A stretch of DNA of 64,000 bases, taken from the NCBI GenBank assembly GCA_963730785.1, contig CAVSTF010000010.1, positions 806,001-870,000 on the forward strand, given 5' to 3'. A model generated the notes under the pieces. That model was not told where the DNA came from and ran no database searches. It was given only the letters and a program-made list of their open reading frames with translations. Shown here piece by piece: positions 47,262 through 56,887 of the stretch (position 1 is the first letter of the stretch; each line of letters begins with the position of its first letter). A program made the position numbers and the translations under genes. Origin of the DNA: Bog-473 sp963730785 (GTDB lineage Bacteria > Actinomycetota > Acidimicrobiia > Acidimicrobiales > RAAP-2).

Positions 47262-48722
47262 GTGAGCGCTCCCGATCCCCGCGCGCTGTGCATCATCGGC
47301 GTTGCCCGCAAGACCTGGCACGCCGCCGATGTGCCGAATGGCGCACCTGAGCCACTCGACATGTGGGAAGAGATGGCACGTGCTGCCGCTGACGACGCCG
47401 GCGCGCCGGATGCGTTGCGCGAGCTGCAGAGCCTCGACATCGTGTACTCGCAGTCGTGGCAATACGACGACGCGCGGGCTCGGTTGGTCGAGCGCGCTGG
47501 GAGCATCCCCGGCACGCGGGATCTATTCGGGCATCGGTGGATCGGTGCCGCAACAACTGGCGGCTGGGCTGTCGGCTGCCATGTTGGAAGACGGGGTTGA
47601 CCTCGGATTGATTGTCGGGGCAGAGGCGCTGGCCACGGTTCGTCGCCTGAAGAAGGCGGGCGAGAAGCCACAGTGGTCGTACAAGCCAGAGGAGCGTCGG
47701 CCATTCCCCATGGACGTCTCGTTCTTGCCCACCGAAATCAGCCACTCCGTGTTCGAGGCCTACCTCACCTTTGCCCTCTTCGACAACGCCCGACGGGCGC
47801 ATTTGGGCCGCGAGCTTGGATGAGCACCGAGATGGCGCTGGGTCAAGTGCTGTCGCCCATGACCGAGGTGGCGGCGGCATCTCCGCACGCCTGGTTTCCG
47901 GTGGCACGCAGCGCAACGGAGATCTCAACGGCCACACCGGACAATCGAATGGTGGCCTACCCGTACACGAAGCTCATGACCTCAATCATGGATGTCGACA
48001 TGGCGGCCGGCACTGTTGATGGCCAGTGCGGAGAAGGCTGACGCCCTCGGCATTCCCGAAGACAGGCGGGTCTACCTCCGGGGCTATGGCTACGAACAAG
48101 ATCCCGATCACGTGGCCGACCACCCGGAGTTGTGGCGCTCCCCTGGCATGGCAGGCCGCGTCAGCGGCTGCGTTGAGTGGTGCCGGCATCGGTGTGGACG
48201 ACGTGGCCCATCTGGACCTGTACTCCTGCTTCGCCAGCTCGGTCTGCTTCGCCTTGGATGCCTTGGGCATGGCCGAAGACGATGCACGGGCAGTGACGCA
48301 GACCGGAGGACTGCCGTACCACGGTGGTCCCGGTTCGAACTACATGACCCACTCGTTGGCCGCCATGGCCGAGACGCTGCGCAATGACGCTGGATCGTAC
48401 GGACTGACCAGTGGCGTGGGCATGCACATGATGAAGCACGCCTACGGTCTGTGGTCGACCACCCCAGGTGCCGCGGTCGGTTCAGCTAAGTCCGGATCGA
48501 CCGCTCATGCCAGCAACGTGGTCGAGTCGCCCGAGGGTTCGGCCACGGTTGCCACCTACTCGGTGCTGCACGGACGTGACGGGTGGCCCTGAGTCGGCGT
48601 TGCTTATCTGCGACCTGCCTGGCGGTAGTCGGTGCTACGCCAAGCTCGACGGTCCCGAGGCCTGGGCGGAGGCCGAGGATCAGGAGCTCATCGGCCGCAC
48701 GGTCACGCTTGACGCCTACTAA
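47262..48722 (+). CDS. Acetyl-CoA acetyltransferase-like thiolase-fold protein with C-terminal OB domain (six frameshifts)
   Basis: About 484 residues after removing six extra bases (near 47505, 47813, 47840, 48000, 48145 and 48585). ALCIIGVARKTWHAADVPNG, YSGIGGSVPQQLAAGLSAAM, VGAEALATVRRLKKAGEKPQ and WFPVARSATEISTATPDNRM match the long actinobacterial thiolase-like class. HLDLYSCFASSVCFALDALG and GGLPYHGGPGSNYMTHSLAA follow, then a C-terminal OB-like part (ALLICDLPGGSRCYAKL). GTG 47262 has GGAGG at 7 bp. It is in an operon with the ACAD at 46034, so it probably cleaves the product of that oxidation. All six shifts are insertions and the sum is integral, so it is likely intact in the organism. 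Confidence 0.77.
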
Positions 48723-48770
48723 CGGCATCAATCTGGCTCGTCTGACCTGAGCTCCACAGCACCCTCGACA

Positions 48771-49331
48771 TCACTCCGCGTCCGGCAGCAGTTCTTCCAG
48801 CGCACTGAATCGCACCCGCCGCTGATCGTCGGCGCCGATCAGGTGCTCAAGCCAGTAGTGGATTTCGACTCGATTGAGCGCGGGCACGGCAACCAGCATC
48901 TGTTCAATGTCGATCCAATCCTTCGCTCGATTGAAGACAACCTTGGCTACCAGGAGGTGCTCCGGGCTGAGGATGGGAATGGTGATCGTGGCGAAGGGCA
49001 CCATGCGGGTGCCATCGCGCATGGCGTCATGCAGCGGGTCGTAGGAGAAAAAGAGGTCAACGGGCGTCCTCTGCCACCACAATCGGGTCTGACCATCACG
49101 CTGCACCGCCGCTGGGTCCTTGGCCCTTGCCACCCCAAGAGGTTCGAGCACGTTCATCACCTCTTCGTAGTCACTGGTCTCCACGAAGAGGTTCAGATCA
49201 ATGTCGACAGTCGCCCTGGGCTCCCCGTAGTAGGCGAACGCCAATGCTCCACCGAAGGCGTGCGGCACCCGGCGCCCGGTCAACACCTGCTCAAGTTGCA
49301 CCACTTTCTGGGCCAGCGGCAGTTCCGTCAT
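48771..49331 (-). CDS. AbiEii/MNT-like nucleotidyltransferase-fold protein (candidate toxin)
   Basis: A 186-residue protein with the polymerase-beta-type nucleotidyltransferase core: HAFGGALAFAYYGEPRATVD with the GG motif at about 27-28 and metal-site Asp pair D43-x-D45 in TVDIDLNLFVETSDYEEV. SPEHLLVAKVVFNRAKDWID is the typical C-terminal segment. The family includes AbiEii-like toxins of type IV toxin-antitoxin systems and other cassette-borne nucleotidyltransferases. It is translationally coupled (ATGA) to the upstream gene, in line with a two-gene toxin-antitoxin layout. Codon use is a little less biased than in its neighbours. The toxin role is inferred. Confidence 0.65.
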   Translation of the reverse strand: MTELPLAQKVVQLEQVLTGRRVPHAFGGALAFAYYGEPRATVDIDLNLFVETSDYEEVMNVLEPLGVARAKDPAAVQRDGQTRLWWQRTPVDLFFSYDPLHDAMRDGTRMVPFATITIPILSPEHLLVAKVVFNRAKDWIDIEQMLVAVPALNRVEIHYWLEHLIGADDQRRVRFSALEELLPDAE

Positions 49332-49810
49332 ATGGCCGGTGTCGAGGAGAGTCGAGGGAACGACAACGTCGTGCTGCGGCGACTGACTGGGATGGCATCA
49401 GTCAGTGTGAGTAGATCCTCCAGCGCCCTGGCGCGCTCTTCATCAGTGGCGCCAACCCAGAGCGAGAGGTCGCCCAAGTTATCTACCGCCGGCAGGCCGG
49501 ATTCGACCAGTGCGTCAACTAACAGGCGACGCAGACCCGGAGAGGGCAGCCGCCCATGGGAGACAAGGTTGAGCAGTTCGCGAACCAGCTGATCCACTCG
49601 TTCGTCCTCCAGGGCGGCACCGAGCTTGCGCGCCCCGTTGCGAACCTTGTGCTCGTCAAATGCACCACGGGCCCGTGACCGTGCTCGAGCCAGCACCTCA
49701 TCGTTGAGGACTCGAAATGTGGCCAGGGTCCTGGACCGTGGACCGGAAGGCGTGTGCTCGGTCTCTCGTATTTCGAAGCGCCCACCCGGTTTCGCCGTCA
49801 CGAATGCCAT
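49328..49810 (-). CDS. Partner protein of the nucleotidyltransferase (candidate antitoxin/autoregulator)
   Basis: A 160-residue protein I do not recognise by family name. It begins MAFVTAKPGGRFEIRETEHT, followed by GPRSRTLATFRVLNDEVLAR, and has a helical C-terminal half (LVRELLNLVSHGRLPSPGLR). No classic helix-turn-helix can be assigned. ATG 49810 is chosen over GTG 49849 because a TAATAT -10 box lies 7 bp upstream, inside a perfect 9-bp inverted repeat (49808-49832) that covers the start codon, as expected for an autorepressed leaderless gene. Its stop overlaps the start of the nucleotidyltransferase gene. Antitoxin function is inferred from layout only. Confidence 0.55.
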   Translation of the reverse strand: MAFVTAKPGGRFEIRETEHTPSGPRSRTLATFRVLNDEVLARARSRARGAFDEHKVRNGARKLGAALEDERVDQLVRELLNLVSHGRLPSPGLRRLLVDALVESGLPAVDNLGDLSLWVGATDEERARALEDLLTLTDAIPVSRRSTTLSFPRLSSTPAI

Positions 49811-49832
49811 AGTGGGCATATTACCCACTATG
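49808..49832 (-). promoter_or_regulatory. Inverted repeat over promoter and start codon of the TA-like cassette
   Basis: CATAGTGGG (49808-49816) and CCCACTATG (49824-49832) are a perfect 9-bp dyad with a 7-bp centre. On the minus strand the centre reads TAATATG, a good -10, and the ATG at 49810 is the outer end of the dyad. A protein bound here would block initiation directly. Confidence 0.65.
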
Positions 49833-49933
49833 CCGATCTTTGATCGCACTTCGATTCGGAGGAGTCGTCGTAATGGTTCGATGAACGAACCATCTCGCTA
49901 GGGTGGGGTCAGCATGCGCGGAATGGAACCAGT

Positions 49934-50383
49934 TTGAACCCGGCCGGCATCGAGCCTCAGCCTCAGCAGATTGAGGCCGTACGAGCACTGGCTCGGGTCT
50001 CGCGCTTCCTCGAACGGGCCTCGGACGAGCTGAGCCTGGCCCACTATCGAGTGCTGTCCGCCGTCGCATCGGGCGACGAGCGCGCGTCTCGGGTGGCCCA
50101 TCGCTTGTCTCTGGGCAAACCCGCCGTCAGTGCGGCCGTCGATGCGTTGACCTCCCGAGGCCTTCTGTCCCGCAGCGACGTCAAGGACGATCAACGGGCC
50201 ACCACCCTTGCCTTGACGGCGGAAGGCCACGCGCTGCTGTCCCGGGTGGAGGCCGATATGACTGAGCGACTGAACCAAGTGAGTGCGCGAACCCCTGACG
50301 CCAAGCAACTGCTGGAGTCTCTGGTGTGGATGGGCACTGCCATTGACGAACTGCGGGCCGAGAAGTCGGAGCAATCAGCTTGA
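49934..50383 (+). CDS. MarR-family transcriptional regulator
   Basis: A 149-residue winged-helix regulator. ASDELSLAHYRVLSAVASGD precedes the recognition region ASRVAHRLSLGKPAVSAAVD and the wing GLLSRSDVKDDQRATTLALT, where DDQR is the MarR wing signature. TTG 49934 is the only good start in frame; ATG codons nearby run into stops. Its stop overlaps the TTG start of the ABC exporter (TTGA), so the pair is co-translated, a common arrangement in which MarR represses a drug exporter. The ligand is unknown. Confidence 0.87.
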   Translation: MNPAGIEPQPQQIEAVRALARVSRFLERASDELSLAHYRVLSAVASGDERASRVAHRLSLGKPAVSAAVDALTSRGLLSRSDVKDDQRATTLALTAEGHALLSRVEADMTERLNQVSARTPDAKQLLESLVWMGTAIDELRAEKSEQSA

Positions 50384-53300
50384 CGATGACAATCGAGCCC
50401 GAAGTCGCGCCGGAAGAACCGTCCCATTGGGTCAGGCGCCTCTGGGCCTACATGCTCAAGCATCGCCGGGACATGATCCTGGCGCTGTCCGCGGCGGTCA
50501 TCGGCAGCGTCTGCCAAACACTCGTGCCCCTGATTGAACGCCAAATCGTCGATCAGGTGATCATCCACCACACCACGCCCTTGTGGCCCTGGCTCGTGGC
50601 GTTGTTGGCCCTGGCGGCGGCCATCTTCGGCTTGGCCTACATCCGCCGCTACCGGGGCGGCAGGGTTGCCCTGTACGTGCAGTTCGATCTGCGCAACGCC
50701 ATGCACGACCACCTGCAGCACATGGACTTCGACAACCTCGACCGAATGCCCACTGGACAGTTGGTGGCCCGGGCCAACTCGGATTCCACGCTGGTACAGG
50801 GTCTTCTGAGCTTCTTCCCCATCATGAGCGGCAACGTCCTGTTGATGCTCTTTTCGTTGGGCGTCATGATCTACCTGTCGCCGCTGTTGGCCATCGTGAG
50901 TGTGGTCATCGCTCCCACGTTGCTCATCGTCTCGTACCGGATGCGGCGGCGAATTTTCCCTTCCACGTGGGACGGACAGCAACGCGAAGGCGATGTGGCC
51001 CAAATCGTCGATGAAGACGTCAACGGCGTCCGGGTGGTCAAGGCCTTCGGCCAGGAACACCACGAACTCGAGCGGGTGGCTGATGCCAGTCAGACCCTCT
51101 ACGGCTCGCACATGCGGACGGTTCGTCTGCAGTCTCGATACCAACCGCTGATGGAGGCCATTCCGACCATCGCCCAGGTGGCCATCCTGGCCTTCGGTGG
51201 TCTGCTCGCCCTGCATCACCACATCACGCTGGGTACCTTCCTCGCCTTCTCCACCTACGTGGTGCAGTTGGTCTCCCCCGCTCGGCAGTTGGCCGGGGTG
51301 CTTACCATTGGCCAGCAAGCGCGAGCCGGCATTGAGCGCATCTTCCAGTTGCTGGACTTGGCTCCCGCCATCGCCGATGCCCCCGATGCCGAACCGCTGC
51401 CGCCGGTTGAGGGCGACATCGTGTTCTCCGATATCCACTTTGCCTACAACGATGCGCCGCCGCTGCTCACTGGCCTTGACCTTCACCTCCGAGCCGGCGA
51501 ACGGGTGGCGATCGTCGGACCCAGCGGCAGCGGCAAGTCAACTGTCGCCATGCTGCTGGCGCGCTTCTACGATCCTTCGCAGGGATCGATCACCATTGAC
51601 GGACATGATGTCCGCGAGGTCACGCTCCATTCACTGCGGCGACAGATCGGCTTCGTCTTCGAAGACAGTTTCCTTTTCTCGGATTCGGTGCGATCCAATA
51701 TCGCCTACGGGCGTCCCGACGCCACGGAAGCCGAGATAGAAGCCGCCGCCCAGGTGGCCCAGGCCCATCAATTCATCTCCGAGCTCCCCCGTGGCTACGA
51801 CACGGTGGTCGGCGAACGCGGGCTCACCCTCTCGGGTGGTCAACGGCAGCGGATCGCGTTGGCCCGGGCCATCGTGGCCGACCCGCGCATATTGGTCCTG
51901 GACGATGCGACCAGCGCCATCGACGCCCGAATTGAAGAAGAGATACATCACGGACTGCGCACTGTCCTTGAGGGTCGAACCACGCTGCTGGTAGCCCATC
52001 GACGTTCGACCCTGCACCTGGCCGATCGCATCGTGGTCATGTTCGAGGGGAAGGTGGCCGAGCAGGGTACCCACGATCAGCTCATGGTGAGTAGCTCCCT
52101 CTATCGGTCGCTCTTGTCTGGCTTGGAAGATGAGCAGGCCCAAAAAGTGGGTGACCGCATTGAGCTGCTGGCCTCGGGCGAACCGGTTGTTGGTGGCACC
52201 ACCGCGTCGGCCTGGCGCCAACCGGCGGGTGACGACGGTGGAGCAAAGGTCAACCGGTCTATCGGGGCACCAAGCCTGGGTCCGGGTCTAGGTGGCGGCG
52301 GTGGTGGTGGAGGGGCAGGCGGCGGTTGGCGCCTCAACCTGGCACCCACACCGGAACTGTTGGCCCGAGTGGCAGCACTGCCGGCCATCAAAGACACGGC
52401 CGACGTCAACCTGCAAAAAGAGTCGCGCCACGATCCGGGATTCACCTTGCGTCGACTGTTGAGCGAGTTCCGTCGACCATTGCTGTTGGGACTGGTTCTG
52501 GTTGTGCTCGATGCGGTCGCCAGCCTGGCCGGACCGATCTTGATCAAGACTGGTATCGACAGCGGGGTGGCTCACGGGTCAGCGGCCATCCTCTTTGCGG
52601 CGTCCGGCATCTTCCTCGCCATCACCATGTTGGACTTGGTCGACCAGATCGGCGAGACGTTCGTAACTGGCAAAGCCGCCGAGCGAATCATGCTTTCGCT
52701 GCGGATACGCATTTGGGCGCAGCTGCAACGACTCTCGCTCGACTACTACGAGCGTGAAATGGCGGGTCGGATCATGACCCGCATGACGACCGATGTTGAT
52801 CAGTTCGAGTCCCTCATCGAAAACGGCGTGTTGGCCGCTCTGGTCTCTCTCGTTACCTTCCTGGGTGTCGGCATCGCCTTGGTGGTGATCAACGTGCGCC
52901 TCGGCCTCTGCACCCTGTCGGTCGTTGTCCCACTGGCTATCGCCACCACGTTCTTTCGACGTCGGGCCGCCCGTCTCTATGACCTCTCCCGGGAACGAAT
53001 CGCCATCGTCAATGCCGACTTCCAGGAGAGCATCTCCGGGGTTCGGGTGTCCCAAGCCTTCGTCCATGAGGACGACACAGTGGCCCACTTCCACCAGCTC
53101 GGAGCGAATTACTCTCGAATCGCGCGTGGCGGCCCAGCGACTGGTCGGATCGTATTTTCCGTTCGTCCAGTTCCTCTCCAATGTGGCCGACGCCATCGTC
53201 CTGGGCGTGGGAGCCGGACTCATCGCTTCCGGCCACCTGACGTCGGGCGCGTTGATCGCGTTCATCCTCTACATAGACATGTTCTTCTCACCCATTCAGC

Positions 53301-54286
53301 AGCTGTCACAGGTCTTCGATGCCTGGCAACAGACTCGGGTGTCGGTGAACCGGATTTCCGACCTCATGCAGCTCAACACGCTGACGCCCGAAGCGACTGA
53401 TCCGGTCGTGCCCGGACCGCTGGCCGGCGACCTGGTACTCGACCATGTCCGTTTCTCCTATCCGGTGGCGGTGAGTCGGCCCGGGCTCGATGGAGCGGCA
53501 CCAGCCGAGCGGCGGGGCCCGAAGGATCCTCGATTCCTCGAAAGCGAGGATGCCGGATTCACCAAGCCCCCCGAAGCGCTGCGCGGCATCGACTTACACA
53601 TTGCCGCCGGCGAGACGGTCGCGCTGGTTGGCGAAACCGGGGCCGGGAAGTCCACCGTCATGAAGCTGCTGGCTCGTTTCTACGATCCCGACCAAGGCGG
53701 CGTCTACATCGACGGCCTCGATGTACGGACTCTTGATCTGCTCGATTTCCGCCGCCGCTTGGGCTACGTACCTCAGGAAGCCTTCCTCTTCAGCGGGAGC
53801 ATTCGCGACAACATCGCCTATGGACGTCCCGACGCATCGCAAGCCACCGTTGAGGCGGCAGCGCGAGCGGTCGGCGCCCACGACTTCATTGCCGAGCTCC
53901 CTGGTGGCTACCACCATGAACTCTCGGAACGAGGTCGATCGATGTCGTCGGGTCAGCGACAACTGATCGCGCTGGCTCGAGCTGAACTGGTTGACCCATC
54001 GATCCTGCTCTTGGATGAGGCGACGTCGAACCTTGACCTGGTCACCGAAGGTCGGGTGGCGGCAGCCATGCAGCGCGTGTCTCACAATCGCACCACCATC
54101 GTGATCGCCCACCGTCTTCAGACAGCCCGCACGGCCGATCGGATCATCGTGCTGCACCAGGGCACGGTGGCAGAAGTAGGCACCCATGACGAGCTACGGG
54201 CTATGGGCGGTCGATACGCCTCCATGTGGCAATCCTTCGAAACGGCTGGCCAGGGGACGACTGAATCCGAGGCTCTCACGGCCTGA
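50380..54286 (+). CDS. Full-length fused ABC exporter, TMD-NBD-TMD-NBD (one frameshift)
   Basis: 1301 residues after removing one extra base near 53120. Half 1: six-helix exporter domain, then NBD1 with Walker A GPSGSGKST (about 380), LSGGQRQRIALARA (about 483) and Walker B ILVLDDATSAID (about 505). A linker with GLGGGGGGGGAGGGW (about 637-650) follows. Half 2: second six-helix domain, then NBD2 with Walker A GETGAGKST (about 1083), signature MSSGQRQLIALARA and Walker B ILLLDEATSNLD. NBD1 has Asp where the catalytic Glu should be and NBD2 has an imperfect signature, so both defects fall in the same composite ATP site, as in heterodimeric exporters. Probably drug or lipid export at the inner membrane. 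TTG 50380 has GGAG at 8 bp. Coupled to marR. Confidence 0.9.
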
Positions 54287-54395
54287 GGCCTGTTCACATA
54301 CGGGATTCGACTTCGCCACCCGGGCTGTGGTGATCTTCCCCTATCTTCGCTGGTGAGTACCGAGCGTCAGCGACAATGACTGGGGGGCCACGCGC

Positions 54396-54947
54396 ATGAG
54401 GAAGCTGATCGAATCAACCCACGTTTCTCTGGGCGGAGAGATTGGGTCCCCCGAGTGGGCGCATCCGTACCTCAACGAAGAACACAACGAATACGCCAAC
54501 CAATTGTTGTCCACTGCGGACGCGCTGCTGCTTGGGCGGTTGACCTACGAAGGACTCTCGGCGGCCTACACGGCCATGGCCGGAAACGATGCAGGGGTTC
54601 CAGCCGAGTTCGTGGACCGCATGAACACCATTCCCAAGTACGTGGCCTCGACGACGCTGCAAGAAACCGTATGGAACGCCTCAGTCATCGACGGTGACGT
54701 GGCCTCGTTCGTAGCCGACCTGAAGCAACAGCCGGGGGGCAACATCATCAAATACGGGAACGGGCAACTCGACATCACTTTGATGGAACACGGTCTGATT
54801 GATGAGTTCCACCTTTTGTTGACACCGGTGGCGGTCGGACGAGGCCAGCACATGTTTGAGGCCATCGAAAAAGGTCCTGCCCTCAATCTCGTCGATGTCA
54901 CGCAGTTCACGAATGGAGTGGTGATCCTTATCTACGCCCCACGGTGA
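54396..54947 (+). CDS. Dihydrofolate reductase/RibD C-terminal-like protein
   Basis: A 183-residue protein of the RibD-C/DHFR-like family. MRKLIESTHVSLGGEIGSPE is the typical start, ADALLLGRLTYEGLSAAYTA the conserved middle, and HLLLTPVAVGRGQHMFEAIE the C-terminal motif. Most actinobacterial members are of unknown substrate and are probably NADPH-dependent reductases. ATG 54396 follows GGGGGG at about 10 bp. The 110 bp upstream of it carries no gene. It converges with the maleylpyruvate isomerase-like gene. Confidence 0.85.
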   Translation: MRKLIESTHVSLGGEIGSPEWAHPYLNEEHNEYANQLLSTADALLLGRLTYEGLSAAYTAMAGNDAGVPAEFVDRMNTIPKYVASTTLQETVWNASVIDGDVASFVADLKQQPGGNIIKYGNGQLDITLMEHGLIDEFHLLLTPVAVGRGQHMFEAIEKGPALNLVDVTQFTNGVVILIYAPR

Positions 54948-54958
54948 CCGGCAACCGA

Positions 54959-55588
54959 TTAGAGACTGGCCACTCCCGGGCCCTCAAGACGGGACACCAC
55001 CTGCTGGCGATTAGCCAACAGCTGCACCAGATCCACCGTGGTGCCTCGCACTTCGGGTCCTGATCCGGCCGACCAGTCCGAGTCGGTGGCCACCAGTCGC
55101 ACCTTCGAGGTGGACTTGCTGTGGAAGGCCAGTCTCCCCACTCGTCGATAGGCATCGAGAACCGGGCTGGCATCGGCCGGTTTCACGTTGAGGGACCTGC
55201 TCACCGGCTCGAGTGCGTCGGCCCCGTGCACAATGAGTTCACCCAATACGACCGTCCGAGGACTGCCGGGAAGATGGAATCGCCCGCCGCTGGCCGCCCG
55301 GAGACGCTGCACCAATGTGGGCCCGGAAGAAGCCTGGCCATGCCTGATGGCCAGGGCAGAAAGTGCTTTGTCGGGCAGGATCCCATTGCGGAGGATGTCG
55401 TTGGCCATCGACACCTGGCTGGCCTCAGCCAGGTGCACCAAGTGCCCGATGACGTCCCGGACCCGCCATCCGTCACACCGCGTTGGCGTATCCCATTCCT
55501 CGACCCGAAGGGTGTCGAGCTGATCGGCCAGTTGTTGCCGGTAGGACTGGATCCGGGTCCAAAAATCGGTAGCCGCTGTCTCGCTCAC
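54959..55588 (-). CDS. Maleylpyruvate isomerase-like (DinB fold, TIGR03083-type) protein
   Basis: A 209-residue four-helix-bundle protein. VEEWDTPTRCDGWRVRDVIG then HLVHLAEASQVSMAN is the actinobacterial 'C-x-G-W-x-V-x-D-x-x-x-H' motif with candidate metal-binding His. VVLGELIVHGADALEPVSRS gives a second conserved His. The family is thought to use mycothiol or to act as metal-dependent thiol transferases. It is downstream of another DinB-fold gene (55613-56104) in the same direction. The substrate is unknown. Confidence 0.82.
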   Translation of the reverse strand: MSETAATDFWTRIQSYRQQLADQLDTLRVEEWDTPTRCDGWRVRDVIGHLVHLAEASQVSMANDILRNGILPDKALSALAIRHGQASSGPTLVQRLRAASGGRFHLPGSPRTVVLGELIVHGADALEPVSRSLNVKPADASPVLDAYRRVGRLAFHSKSTSKVRLVATDSDWSAGSGPEVRGTTVDLVQLLANRQQVVSRLEGPGVASL

Positions 55589-55612
55589 GAACGGAACTAC
55601 AGCACAGGGCGA

Positions 55613-56104
55613 TCAGACCATCCACTGCCTGGCATCGATGAGTTCTCGAGCGGCATCGAGATGGCCGGCGTGACATGCCGTTTCGGCAATGACATGCAAC
55701 ACGATTTCTCGAAACTCCGTCATGTGAAAGTCGGGCCATTGGTCCTCAGGCCAGTAGCCGGGAGGAGCATCGAGCGGAGTGGTCTCAAGGATCGCGTCGG
55801 CTTCGGCGATGGCTTGGCGGTAGGCACTGAAAATGTCCTCGGAGGAGACATCGGCCGGCACCTGCCATTCGGTTTCGTACATTTCATTGGTGACCAGGTC
55901 AGAAGTGTCCTCGCCCTTGACGATGCGGCGGAACCAGAACATTTCGACCGAACGGGTCAGATGTTGCACCAGGCCCAAGCAGGTCCAGCCTGATGGAAGG
56001 AGCGGTCGACGAAGGTCGTCCTCGGCGAGGCCTTCCAAAATACCCAGCACATGCTCGCGTTGAACGAACAGTGACTCGTGCAGGAATTTACGCTCAGAAT
56101 CCAT
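55613..56104 (-). CDS. DinB-family protein (DUF664, mycothiol-transferase-like)
   Basis: A 163-residue four-helix-bundle protein. LLPSGWTCLGLVQHLTRSVE with a conserved His and HVIAETACHAGHLDAARELI with H-x-x-x-x-x-x-H-x-G-H are the DUF664 metal motifs seen in actinobacterial bacillithiol/mycothiol S-transferase-like enzymes. ATG 56104 (MDSERKFLHESLF) is preferred to a start 15 codons earlier, which would extend into the divergent intergenic region. It is divergent from the cyclase gene (56170). Confidence 0.85.
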   Translation of the reverse strand: MDSERKFLHESLFVQREHVLGILEGLAEDDLRRPLLPSGWTCLGLVQHLTRSVEMFWFRRIVKGEDTSDLVTNEMYETEWQVPADVSSEDIFSAYRQAIAEADAILETTPLDAPPGYWPEDQWPDFHMTEFREIVLHVIAETACHAGHLDAARELIDARQWMV

Positions 56105-56169
56105 AGGTGCATCATCGCGCTGAAAGTTCTGATTAGGTAGATGTCCCATCCCCGTGGCACGATCGCAGG

Positions 56170-56835
56170 GTGCGAGTACATCGCAGTTTTGCCTTTGTGG
56201 ATGTCTCCGGGTTCACGGCGCTGACCGAACATGACGGAGACGAGCGGGCCGTCGACATATTGACCGCCTTCCGTGCCCTCTTGCGAGACATCTGCGGCCG
56301 CCGCGGTGTGCGTATCGCCAAATGGCTGGGCGATGGCGTCATGCTGGTGTGCGTCGAAACCGCACCACTACTGGAAACGATCATTGAGCTCCATCACGTC
56401 GTCCGCGAGATTTCGAGCCCGATTCAGGCCGTCTCCATACGCTCAGGTGTCAGCTCCGGTGACGTCATCCTCATGGAGGGGGACGACTACATCGGCCACT
56501 GCGTCAATGTGGCCGCCCGGCTCTGCGATATCGCCCACGCCGGAGAGGCGCTCGCCACCCCATCTGTCCTTGAAGACCTCCCGCCCTGGGGAACCGTGGT
56601 CACCTCGCGTGACGTGGAATTGCGGGGGGTGGAGCGACCGGTTCCGGCAGCGGGTCTCGGCATGGTCATCGAAGGTACCGGCCATCATCGTGATCCCATT
56701 TGTGGCTTGCCCTTGTCGGAGATCACCGCCGTCGAAAAGGCCAATAGTTCACGCGGTGTCTCTGTGCTCTTCTGCTCGTCCGGCTGCCTCGATACGTGGC
56801 AGCAACGCCCCGTTCGGCCATCCTTTCTCCTCTGA
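56170..56835 (+). CDS. Class III nucleotide cyclase with C-terminal YHS-like metal-binding tail
   Basis: A 221-residue protein. The cyclase domain starts with SFAFVDVSGFTALTE (metal Asp at 11). IAKWLGDGVMLV gives the substrate-determining Lys (51) and second metal Asp (55), and DDYIGHCVNVAARLCDIA supplies the transition-state Asn and Arg. It therefore looks active, probably as adenylate cyclase. The last about 45 residues, RDPICGLPLSE then VLFCSSGCLDTW, resemble a YHS domain (D-P-x-C-G ... F-C-x-x-x-C), a metal or redox sensor fold. The fusion suggests cyclase control by metal or redox state. A single stand-alone cNMP-binding protein is encoded at 41914. GTG start at 56170. Confidence 0.83.
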   Translation: MRVHRSFAFVDVSGFTALTEHDGDERAVDILTAFRALLRDICGRRGVRIAKWLGDGVMLVCVETAPLLETIIELHHVVREISSPIQAVSIRSGVSSGDVILMEGDDYIGHCVNVAARLCDIAHAGEALATPSVLEDLPPWGTVVTSRDVELRGVERPVPAAGLGMVIEGTGHHRDPICGLPLSEITAVEKANSSRGVSVLFCSSGCLDTWQQRPVRPSFLL

Positions 56836-56875
56836 CGTCCTCCCCACCTGGCCCAACGGAGGGGAGAAGTCGGCT

Positions 56876-56881
56876 TATCCT
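56876..56881 (+). promoter_or_regulatory. Candidate -10 box (TATCCT), leaderless start of the DUF2127 gene
   Basis: TATCCT ends 6 bp before the GTG at 56888, with no ribosome binding site, matching the spacing at 8948 and 18626. Confidence 0.35.
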
Positions 56882-56887
56882 TCCAGC

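Noticed and set aside
54287..54395. Transcription terminator after the ABC exporter
   Set aside because: A short GGCC-TGA-GGCC element exists but has weak stem length and no following T-tract.
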